Source of the DNA: Azolla caroliniana
Taxonomy: Eukaryota; Polypodiophyta
Assembly: GCA_043228905.1 (NCBI GenBank)
Contig: JBHGNT010000016.1
Location: 14,012,001-14,076,000, forward strand
Length of the DNA stretch: 64,000 bases
Reading direction: 5' to 3'
In this document: positions 55,359 through 64,000 of the stretch, piece after piece
Layout: the number at the start of each line of letters is the position of its first letter
Numbering within the stretch: the first letter of the stretch is position 1
The notes under the pieces: generated by a model
Databases searched by the model: none
Seen by the model: the letters and a program-made list of their open reading frames with translations, nothing else
Told to the model about the DNA's origin: nothing
Made by a program: the position numbers and the translations under genes

Positions 55359-55946
55359 TGTTGGGGATATGTCCCTCCAGTGGGAGGAACCGATTGTTCG
55401 GTAGTAGCCGACACACTCGAAGAGTCGAAGGAACCGATTGTTCGGAAATAGCCGACAACCCACAATCGATAGCCGACAGTCGAAGAGTCGACAACAGAGA
55501 GTCGATTATTTAAACAAATTATTATTATTATTATAGGAATAATAATAGTAATGATATGTAGCAGTGGCTACAATTGTAAATAGTTCACACGATGTATCAG
55601 TATACATATACATCTAGGGCAAACATAGTAATGTGATGATAATAGAAGTGTGCGTAAGAGAGACATGAGAAAAAGAGAGAAAGAGAGAGAGAGAGAGAGG
55701 GAGCGGCACCATAGCCGTGTGCGTAACAACAGACGCCAAGAACCCTGTGTGGGTGATACACTCATAATCAGAGTGTTGTAATCTCTGCCTTGTACATCCA
55801 CTATATAGTGAACTTTTTGCTCTCCCGTGGTTTTCTCCCGTTTTGGGGTTTCCACGTATATCTTTGTGTACTGCGTCGTTGTGTGCTTGTGTTGTGTATT
55901 TTTCAGCATCATTTGATCTTGTGGTTTTACGAATCGATTGTCAATA
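55359..55946 (+). repeat. Copia-D 3' LTR (588 bp)
   Basis: Begins TGTTGGGGATATG after GAAGAGGGAGT and ends TGTCAATA (the expected CA end mutated to TA). It contains GA repeats at about 55677-55700. Confidence 0.85.
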
Positions 55947-55949
55947 AAT

Positions 55950-58900
55950 TCTACACTAGCCCTTTACAAGTTTTCCATGCCCTTTATATACAGGGTCATG
56001 GTTGGTTACGCTTGGAGCGTGCACAGTCACAAGCGTTCATTATGCTCTACTCTTTTGCTATGGCTGCTATTCTCCTCATGATTACGCTACCGCCCATAAC
56101 TGTCCATGTGCCTTCCCATTTCTTTGCCTTTTTCCACTTGGCTGACCAAGATTGCCAACACATGGCACACTTGTGGGACAGTGTTGGGACGTCAGACCGA
56201 CCTCTGCCCTTCATTCGTCGTCAAGGATATCCTATGTCTGGTTCCGGGTGACCTAAGCAATCGCTTACGTCAGTCGTGAGGGGGCTCGACGGAGACTGCG
56301 TCATTGGTGCAGAGTTGATCGGCCCGGTTGCTTCTGTGGGTGTAGGGTGAGGAAGTCCACTCGGTTCCGTTGGTGCATGGTTGGGGAGGTCGTTGGGTCT
56401 CATCAACTCTGATGCCGTTTCTCACGTTTCTACATGTTGTGGACCTTCGTTTGTGGGGACGTTGGTTAGTGTATCTTCTTCATGCAGTTTTTTGGCCGAG
56501 GCCATAGGCTCTCGTAGTGGCTCTTCGTGTGGTATCTCTCGACTTGCCTATCTAGTCGTGACTTCTGTGGCATGGATGGCACCAGTCGGTGCAGCCTCTG
56601 GTACGTGCGGCATCGTGGTGACCTCCGGAACTTCTTCTTCTATTCACAGGGGTTTGTCAATTGTGTGCTCCTCGAAATCGTTGTCCGGGAGGACGATGGA
56701 AGCCGCCCGTTTCTCTTCTTCGGATTTCCTCTGCTCCGTGTCGATAGACTACAACTGGAAAGAAGTGTCAATTTGGCTGTATCCAAACTCTTCCAGTAGC
56801 TATAGGATCTCTTCGGATTGATGGTTTCCCAAGGCCTGATAATCTTGCATAAGGTCCTAGCAAACCATAGCAATGCTTTCCTCATTGAGTTTGTAGAAGC
56901 CTTTTCCGTCTTTTTGTCGATTCTCCTGATCAGCCCTGCATGTGTGGAGTTCTACGGCCTGCGTCGCCCATCCGACCCATCCCTTGACTAGTTGCGTCGC
57001 GAAGCATTCCCACCTCCTTTGTAAGTCCTCGAGAGTAGTCTTGAGGTTTGCAATTCTTCTTGTATTGGTAGCCATGACTTCTTCGTAATGTGCTTTCACT
57101 ACTTGCCATATCGACTCCTTCTCATGGAGTGCTTCGATCCGGCCCATTTGGTTGTTTAAGCGGGTTTTGACCTCTCAACTTATTTGATGTTCATTTTTGA
57201 GCTATTCGTCGTACCACTCCCACTTCTTCTGTGCAGTTTCTTGTAGCGCTGTGATAATTCCTTTGGCGCGTGCTACCGCCCCCTTTTGCTTATTGAGTTC
57301 GGCAGTCGTTTGTGCGTGAACGGCGATCTCGGTGTCCAACTTATCTTGGATTCCTTTTACCTTTCACTCCGATATCCGCCTCTCCAAGGTTGTTAGGTAC
57401 GGTACGGATACCATACTTATTTAACGTATTAATACCCGTATAGTACCTCCCAATTTAAAAATACGTTAAATACGTTTTCTTAATATGTTAAATACTTATA
57501 AAATACGTAAAATACGTATTTTACGTATAGTACGTTAAATACTTCTAGAATTTGAAAAATTATTTACTTTTCTAAAAAATATCTATAATATTATAAAAAA
57601 CATCTATGTTTACACAATTTTGTGATGTACAATATAGTTCTACATCCTAAAATGCATATAAGACATTTGATCATTTCACATCCTAAAATAGTTGTAGTAA
57701 TATGGATGTCGACATTCCCTTATTTTATAAATTAGTGTAAGTGTATATCACGATGTTCTACTTCAAATTGTAAATATTTACAATTATGCCTTCATAGATT
57801 GAGGAATCTTCTATGATTATCACACTCATGATAGGTTTCTCTTTTCTTCATTTTCTTCTTCTTCTTCTTCTATCTACTGCAATTATCACACTCAGGACAG
57901 GTTTATGTCTTCTTTTGTCTTCTTCTTCTTCTTCTTCTTCATCTTCTTCATTGCCGTCTCTTCTATTCTTCTTTCTTCCTTCCTTTGGCTTCTTTTTCAC
58001 TAAAATCTTTATTTTCTTTTGCTTTTTGTTAGGGTTTTACTTACATTTTCTTTATAAATACGTATTATACCAATTTTTTTATAAATACGTTAAATGCCGT
58101 ATTGGACAAATGTACATGATATTTGATTGAACAACATTGAGGTATAGTACGTACTATACAAATGATGAGGTACTATACGTATTTAAACGTTAAATACGGG
58201 TACATAAACAACCATGCGCCTCTCTATCCGACGATTGTCGAAGTTCGGAGCGGAGTTGCTCGATTTCCATCTCGGCAAGCTCTGTTGCTCCTTTAGCTTT
58301 GGCCGTGATCACTGTCTCCGCTTCGACTTCTTCTCCTTGTACATGTATGTTGCATTCGATCTCCGCAAACCTTCTGTTGCGCCTTCTCTAACTGTTGTGC
58401 CACTTTTATGGATTTCCAGTGGGACTTGTTTTTCTCCGCCATATCCTTGTGCACTTCGGCCAATGTTGTGTTCAAAGGGGGTAGCTCGATGCCGACTCTC
58501 CGGACGCCAACGTTCCTTTTTCAGCCAAGTTTATCCAAAGGGTCTTCATCATTGCTTTCTGTTGTTTGCGTTAATGCGTGCTCCTCCGCCACGCACTGCG
58601 ACACCTTGATCTGTTGTGTTTCCATGGACTTCATTAGTTCAAAGGTGGTGCCAAATTGTAACAAGGTTGCAAACTCGTGAGCCATATCCGGAATATCTGG
58701 GTAAGCCAACACTTCTTTCTTGGAGGTGAGAACACCCTTTCCCCAATCCGAGTTTCTTGTCAAGATCGGCCCCACCTCTAATGTTCTCATGGACTCTGTT
58801 GTGGCTGGGGGTTCAGGTTGCGGAGTCGTGTCTTTGACTAGTCCGCGACCATCGTTCCATTCCAGCCTTTGGCGCTTGGCTTTAGGGCTAGCTAGGGCTT

Positions 58901-59441
58901 GCTCGGATAATTCTTGTGAGGGAGCAGAAGCAAACTATTGTTGGACCTATGGGGCGACGGGTTCCAACGGTCGACTGTTGTCCTCTTCTTCCCACTCGGT
59001 CTCTACGAGTTCAACAAGTCTACGTTTCTGCGGCCTCGATGTTGTCGCAGGCGAGCCATTATTGGCACGGAGAGAGCCTGTGGAGGGAACAATATTGTCA
59101 AATACTGTTGAATGATTGGGCCAGAGTTTTTTCCCGGTCTAGAAGGTGTGTAGTTCTTCGCACAGAGAAGGCCTTGTAATTACGCCCCAATCTATGGCTT
59201 GCCTTTTCAATGTCATGATGATGATGCCGACCTTCTGCTTCGGTATTCTGTATGCGTTAGGGTAAACGCACCCTACCTCCAGTTTGAACTTCGTGATTTT
59301 GCGGAAGAAGGGATCAGGCATATCCCTTGTCCTGTAAGCCTTGGTGGAGATGGAATATTCACAAAAATAGCGCTCGAGAACCCTTGGGGGAGGGATCTCG
59401 AAATGGCGCTCGCCATTTGTCGTCAGGCCCGACTCAGATAA
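55950..59441 (-). pseudogene. Gypsy-D extra coiled-coil ORF, split by a hAT element
   Basis: A homologue of the Gypsy-A extra ORF. FFRKITKFKLEVGCVYPNAY and KVGIIIMTLKRQAIDWGVIT at 59310-59150 parallel FFHEVTNFLLEVGFVSPRFY and RAGFIIATYEGEKFDWGLLT. Coiled-coil pieces follow at 58790-58290 and, after the hAT element, at 57380-56860 (WQVVKAHYEEVMATNTRRIA). Then GKGFYKLNEESIAMVC and an acidic tail to about 56230. Multiple stops and frame changes. What lies between 55950 and 56220 is not recognisable. Confidence 0.65.
57385..58216. mobile_element. Non-autonomous hAT-like element (832 bp)
   Basis: Ends CAAGGTTGTT and (inverted) CATGGTTGTT, with longer related subterminal inverted sequence (TAGTACCTC at both sides). 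It is flanked by a perfect 8-bp duplication CGCCTCTC at 57377-57384 and 58217-58224, as expected of hAT. The interior is rich in TACGTATTTAA motifs and a TTC repeat (57840-57970); no transposase. Confidence 0.88.
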
Positions 59442-59684
59442 TTTGCTATTGTGTGTTAGGCTCCTAGTCGATGTTGGATTTCGAACTCAGATTCCTACAA
59501 TAGCAACATACATTGAACCAACTTCCAGGTTAGCGACGGCTTCGAGACCAAGTAGAGCAGCGCTGCCTGATCGACATGAAAAATGAATTTTCAGCCCAAT
59601 AGGTGGTGTCGAAATTTGTTGATGCTTTAAATCATACCTAGGGATTCACACTCAGTTGTGGAGTACTTGCGCTCTGTGTATATC

Positions 59685-60130
59685 AGTTTCCGGCTGGAAT
59701 AATACACTGGTCGGTACCGATTTGTTGCTCTCGTGACCGACCACAATCGGTTATCATTCGTATATTTGTATGCAAGAAGTAACGCTCAGATAGAAAATTG
59801 AAAACGGAATAGCTAAAAATAGAGAACACGCAGATTTTACCGTGGAAACCCAAACTGGGAGAAACCACGTGGAGTCCACTTGCTCCGAAACAAATCACTA
59901 TGATGATTAGGGGGGTACAACAAGAAACTCAGAGGAACCGACCTCGACTATAGAGTTGCACTTTCTCACGCTCTCCCTCTCTCACACGTTCTCACAGTTA
60001 TAGTGACCACTACCACATTCTCACTATATCACAATAATGATTATTGATCTTCATATAATGATTGCCCTAGATTCTTATATACTAGTACAACTTTTGGACT
60101 ATTTATAGGTATCGCCCATAGAGGCTTATT
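59685..60130 (-). mobile_element. LTR-like fragment related to the Copia-B LTR
   Basis: Shares the block TTACCGTGGAAACC...GTGGAGTCCAC and CATATAATGATTGCCCTAG with 25625-25890. It lies between the Gypsy-D polymerase fragment and the extra ORF, so it is probably a solo LTR insertion. Its boundaries are approximate. Confidence 0.5.
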
Positions 60131-60520
60131 TCGACTATTTACAGATATAGTCTCCCGAGTTGGCTGTCTACACGATTTTGGCTCTTCTCTCGTCCCATCC
60201 GGAGGGACCTGTTTCCCAACACAATTTGGGTCGGTCAAGTGCATTAGTGTGCTAACGATTGCTATATCTGAGGTGTCCACGAAAAAGTGGAATGGTTTTG
60301 TCCAATCCGGTGGTTGTACTATGGGTGCCTGAGTGAGCATTATCTTTAATGCCAGGTACACCTTGTCCTCCGTTGCAATCGGAGTGTGATGTGGTGCCGC
60401 ATGTAATGGTGTAACGAAAACCACCAGATAGTGTGGCATGCGGCTGTGCCAGCGGATTTACCCCAGAAAACGATTGATGGCCTTGATCTTTATCTAAATC
60501 GATCGCAATACTGAAAACGA
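60131..60520 (-). pseudogene. Gypsy-D reverse transcriptase/RNase H fragment
   Basis: ALKIMLTQAPIVQPPDWTKP then FHFFVDTSDIAIVSTLMH is the junction of a gypsy polymerase and RNase H (usual FDASDxAIGAVL; here the fold is decayed). Upstream, FVTPLHAAPHHTPI is the connection segment, in broken frames. Only this slice of pol remains. Confidence 0.75.
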
Positions 60521-60678
60521 TTGATGGCCTTGTCCTCCGTTGCAATCGGAGTGTGATGTACCGCCGCATGTAATGGTGTAACGAAAACCACTAGATAGCA
60601 TGGCATGCGGCTATGCCAACGGATTTACCCCAGAAAACGATTGATGGCCTTGATCTTTATCTGAATCGATCGCAATAC
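60361..60678. repeat. 177-bp tandem duplication in the Gypsy-D fragment
   Basis: 60361-60537 and 60538-60678 are near-identical (CCTTGTCCTCCGTTGCAATC at each start). The second copy is cut short by the Copia-E LTR. Confidence 0.85.
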
Positions 60679-61140
60679 TGAAAGAATATGTGTGTGGAAG
60701 CGTGTGCGTAAACACAGAGTACACAGTTCGAAAATAAGACAGTTCGGTAAACGCAGAAAACATAGAGATGGAGATGGGGATGGAGAGACAAAGAGAGAGC
60801 AAACAACTCAGTTCAATTTCAAAATAATGACTCCCTGTACATTCTTCGTGCTCAGTGAGCACCTTTTATACAAGTCCATATTGACTGACAGAAGTACTGA
60901 CACGTACTTCAATGCTCATAACTGAGCTCTACACTAACTCCCAAAATATATTCCTAGGCGGAATATCTTTCCAACGGCCTCGCGGTTTACGCATTGCTAC
61001 GGCCTCTCGTTGCGTACTGGTTTGCATAACTGTTTATGCAGGCGGTTTATGCACTAGTCCGGCCTAACCGATCGTTCCCAACCGATCCGGTTCTTGGCTT
61101 GCACAACCGATCCGACCAATGTTGAGCTTGTATCTCAACA
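60679..61140 (-). repeat. Copia-E 3' LTR (462 bp)
   Basis: Minus strand begins TGTTGAGATACAAGCTCAAC after the purine tract GAGGGGGAG (61141-61150). TATA-like GTATAAAAGG at about 60873. Related to the LTRs at 12463-12968 and 62686-63086. Confidence 0.82.
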
Positions 61141-61978
61141 CTCCCCCTCAAGCTCAACTTGAGGTTCCATACGCTCTTCCGGATCTACTCTCCAGTTCCT
61201 TCTGGCTTCATGCCTTGCTCGCGCTCCTCGACCTGTTCGATTCCGAGCGCCTCGAGCCTTCCGGTCGGCTTGTGTGCTCGTGTGGCCATTCTCAGCTCCC
61301 TTGCTATCGTGGTGTTGGCACCTCTTCGACTGTCCTTTCTTACCCGTGGTCCTCGTTTGATTCGGTGTACCTGAATCAAACATCCTAACCGAATCGGCTT
61401 CCTCCGATCGGTTTTCGCTCTCATCCAAGTTTGCTTCATCTCCCCCACGCTTGGCTAGCTTCGGCTCTTTCTTTCGACTGCTGCCCTCACGTCCACTTTC
61501 AAAATCTTTCCCGGATCTGCCCTCGGCTTCTTCAACCAACCCGAAATCAAATTCGTCATCTGACTCGGCTTCATGGTCTCCTCCGCTCCTTTCCTGCTCC
61601 CTTCCGTGGTCTTCCGGGACTTCTGTCCCCCTCAAGTTCGGCACATCGAGGTGTCGCAACTTGTTGAGACCAAGGGGCTTGGTGAAAATGACGGCGGTCT
61701 GCCGATCCGTCAGAACATATTGAAGTTTGACTTCACCGGAGATGACATGCTCGCGGACAAAGAGGTAGTGCACCTCAATGTGCTTAGTCCGGGCATGGAA
61801 GATAGGCTTCTTCGCTAATTGGATGTTGCTAAAGTTGTTGCAGTAGATCGTCGTCGGATCGGACACCTCCACCCGTAGATCCATAAGTAGCAGTTTCAGC
61901 AAGATGGCTTCGAATGTTGCGACAACTGCTCCTGTATACTCGGCTTCGGTGCTCGACAGTGCAACTGTTGGCTGCTTC
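61135..61978 (-). pseudogene. Copia-E RNase H with a long C-terminal extension
   Basis: KKQPTVALSSTEAEYTGAVV begins at the LINE insertion (61979). IYCNNFSNIQLAKKPIFHAR, KHIEVHYLFVREHV and IFTKPLGLNKLRHLDV complete RNase H by about 61650. Catalytic YCDN is changed to YCNN. The frame then stays open for about 165 highly charged residues (DHEAESDDEFDFGLVEEAEG, later QADRKARGARNRTGRG) to a stop at LTR bases 4-6. A matching extension exists in Copia-F. Confidence 0.75.
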
Positions 61979-62450
61979 TTGAGATAGATAGATAGATAGA
62001 TAGATAGATTATATTATCGTCTTCGGAGATCAAATATGACCTATGAGACCAAAAATATTACATTTCACGTGATACGTGTGAAAGTGAGTAGTGACTCTCG
62101 ATGTTCAAGAACTTTACCAATGAATGTTGCAATCGAGAGTGCACATTGTGGTTGTGAGAGGAATTCATGCAAAGATTGGGCTCGATCGAAGAGATGTGGA
62201 AAGCATGGTCGAATATGATCAAAGGCAGAGCATTGTATCAAAGTGTGATACTCAGACTCGCGAACTTGTTTAGGGCAAAGTGTGCATAACCGACCACTCT
62301 CATCACTTGTACCCCAACGCCCTGTTTCACATCGCAATGCATGTGAGCTAAGTCGCATGGAAGCAATGGTTCGAATGGCAGATAACGGTATGGGCTCTAA
62401 CATGTATGGATCTTCATGATTGACCGACAACACGAGATCTTATATAGTTA
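61979..62450 (-). mobile_element. 5'-truncated non-LTR retrotransposon fragment with a tetranucleotide tail
   Basis: A protein fragment at 62433-62065 (minus): IRTIASMRLSSHALRCETGR, CTLCPKQVRESEYHTLIQCS, the Cys/His C-terminal module found after many non-LTR reverse transcriptases. Its 3' end runs into a (TCTA)n tail (61984-62010), which sits exactly in the Copia-E RNase H. The upstream edge was not located. Confidence 0.65.
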
Positions 62451-62685
62451 AGACCTCCTTACAACATTACCTAGGATTTTAACACAAGTGATGTTTATTC
62501 ATATTTGAAATCTACTTCCATTGAATGTGACTTTTAATTTTAAGACAAGTGATCAACTTTTTAAACCCAAATATTGGATTTATTTTTACATTTTAAAGTG
62601 TTTCCTCCACATGAAATTAGTACTAAAGTTTTGGCCAAAAGTTGGTACACCGTAGTGTGCTTTCACCCGCCACGCGTAAAAGAGG
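62451..62685. other. Short stretch without recognisable feature
   Basis: AT-rich, no open frame or repeat of note. It lies between the LINE fragment and the Copia-F LTR and may be LINE 5' remnant or Copia-E sequence too decayed to read. Confidence 0.4.
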
Positions 62686-63086
62686 TGTAAAAGAATAGCG
62701 TGCGGAAGCAATGGAAAATCAAACTCAAAAAACGTAGGTTTTTAATGGAGAGCTTAGAATATACCCAGTACGCGGGAGAGATAGAGAGAGAGCACACAGA
62801 AACTCAATTCAAAATAATACTCAATATGTACATCGTATGTGCTCAGTAAACACTTTTATACAATTCCATATGAACTGACAGAGATACGGTGTACTTCAAT
62901 GCTCACACGAGCGTCTAACACATTCTACAAGATATTAACTCTCTAGTAGTCTAGCTGCTACTTGGCTTCCGGTTACTACTTGATCCAGCTAACCGGCTCC
63001 CTAGCTCAACGGCTCATCCTTCCGGATGCTGATCTGGCTCAGGCTTATTCAGCCGATCTGGATCCGGTTGAGCTTGCCACTCAACA
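62686..63086 (-). repeat. Copia-F 3' LTR (401 bp)
   Basis: Minus strand TGTTGAGTGGCAAGCTCAAC after a purine tract (GAAGGGGAG, 63087-63095). It ends CTTTTACA. TATA-like GTATAAAAGTG at about 62851. Confidence 0.8.
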
Positions 63087-63094
63087 CTCCCCTT

Positions 63095-64000
63095 CAAGCT
63101 CAACTTGAGGTCAGATCGTAGTGTCAGTCTCCATGGCGGCCGGTCCTTCCACCTAGCTCATTCTGGCGTCACTCCGCCTCAATCACGCTCCTCATTGGGT
63201 CCGGTCCCGTTTGCTGCGACCCTTCTGATTTTGCGCACCTCGACTTCCTCGGTCGGCCTGTTTGCTCAACAGGCCCAATTCATATCCCTCGCTGCTGTCA
63301 CATTGGCGCTTGTCGATTCGCCGATTCCTTCGTGTTGGCGTCGACTTTCGCTGCCTTCTCGTCCTCTTGGCCTTGAATTGATCCGGTTCTTCCGAATCGG
63401 CTGTCTCTGATTTGTTCCAGCTCTTGTCCGAATCGGTCGCTCCCGATTCGTCTTCCGGTTCCAGGCCCTTCACCACATCGGACCATGTCTGGGTGTTGGC
63501 CTTCTTCCGGTCAGCTCTGTCCTTCTTGACTCTACCGCCGCTGTAGCTTGTTCCGACTTGTTTGGATGTATCAACTTCCTTTGTCGACTCGACTCCTTTC
63601 TTCTTCTTCTTGTCTCTCCCATTGTCGGTTCTTCCCTCACCGGCGCACTCGATAGTTTCTTTGCCCCTACCCGTTCCGGTGTCTTTGAACGTTCTCCCCC
63701 TCAAGTGTGGCACATTGAGATGCTGAACACCAAGCATTTCAGTGAAGTGATGCAACTTGTCCGACCCGAGCGGTTTGGTGAAGATGTCGGCAACTTGCTG
63801 ATCCGTATGAACATACCGAAGTTCAACTTCACCGCTCAGGACACGCTCACGCACGAAGTGGTAGTGCACTTCTATGTGCTTTGTGCGAGCATGGAATACG
63901 GGGTTCTTGGTGAGCTGCATGCTGGTTATGTTGTTCTAGTAGATCAGGATCGGGGTCGACACCTCGATCCATAAGTCTTGCAGCAGTCGCCGAAGCCAAA
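63095..64000 (-). pseudogene. Copia-F RNase H and C-terminal extension, runs off the window
   Basis: QLTKNPVFHARTKHIEVHYH then FVRERVLSGEVELRYVHTDQ and QVADIFTKPLGSDKLHHF are the end of a copia RNase H. After LNVPHLRGR the frame stays open about 167 residues, basic then acidic (KKKKKGVESTKEVDT, LEPEDESGATDSDKSW), ending LSKQADRGSRGAQNQKGR and a stop at 63192. The upstream part of pol lies beyond 64000. The frame is open from 63920 down to 63192. Confidence 0.75.

Larger units (their letters stand above)
47115..55946 (+). mobile_element. Copia-D, decayed Ty1/copia element with Gypsy-C inside
   Basis: A truncated, partly duplicated 5' LTR (47115-47449), primer site TTGGTATCAGAGC (47452), gag, protease and integrase (47478-49952), Gypsy-C (49958-53744), reverse transcriptase and RNase H (53750-55348), purine tract (55346-55357) and 3' LTR (55359-55946, 588 bp). 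Many stops, so it is dead. Confidence 0.88.

Noticed and set aside
57813-58130. Plus-strand ORF with poly-Ser and hydrophobic stretch
   Set aside because: Translated TTC repeat inside the hAT-like element; no domain.
59462-59560. Another tRNA-like SINE
   Set aside because: Only a weak B-box-like ATTTCGAACTC without a matching A box.

Overview
The window is nuclear DNA of a land plant. It is dominated by nested LTR retrotransposons (Ty1/copia and Ty3/gypsy), with LINEs, tRNA-derived SINEs and a hAT element, and its genes use GT-AG introns. The sequence alone does not fix the species. I see one ordinary host gene: an ABRAXAS-like subunit of a BRCC36-type deubiquitinase complex (8044-11094, minus, three exons). 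Almost everything else is mobile DNA.

Layout: 383-5640, a decayed LINE (minus). 8044-11094, the ABRAXAS-like gene, with a SINE in intron 1. 12463-13215, a copia LTR plus gag remnant. 13657-25515, a decayed copia (Copia-B, minus) whose gag is split by a 9,066-bp DNA transposon at 15821-24886. 26470-27004 and 43522-47110 are two halves of a decayed Ty3/gypsy element with an extra coiled-coil ORF (Gypsy-A, minus), split by Copia-C (27010-43521). Copia-C itself contains a gag-only LTR element (28243-31690), a solo LTR (33048-34000) and a young, apparently intact chromodomain gypsy element (Gypsy-B, 35746-42763). 47115-55946 is Copia-D (plus), holding Gypsy-C (49958-53744). 55950-60678 is a second gypsy with the coiled-coil ORF (Gypsy-D), containing an 832-bp hAT element and an LTR. 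60679-64000 holds two related copia elements (Copia-E and Copia-F) and a LINE fragment.

The standout is the 9,066-bp transposon. It has 36-bp terminal inverted repeats with one mismatch and a 4-bp target duplication (ACCA). It carries two divergent genes. The minus gene encodes a large transposase-like protein with an RNase-H-like D...D...VGHTHxHxD signature, 16-residue N-terminal repeats and a C-terminal chromatin-reader-like segment. The plus gene has six exons and encodes a ParB/Srx-like domain fused to a permuted (beta-class) N6/N4 DNA methyltransferase, a bacterial/phage-type architecture that is unusual in a plant. Its first intron holds an array of seven 19-23 bp palindromes plus a half-site, three of them nested in a roughly 132-bp inverted repeat. 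I infer that the array is a binding or modification site for the element's own ParB-methyltransferase. The methyltransferase gene has two apparent frameshifts and the transposase one, so this copy may be inactive or the assembly may have small errors.
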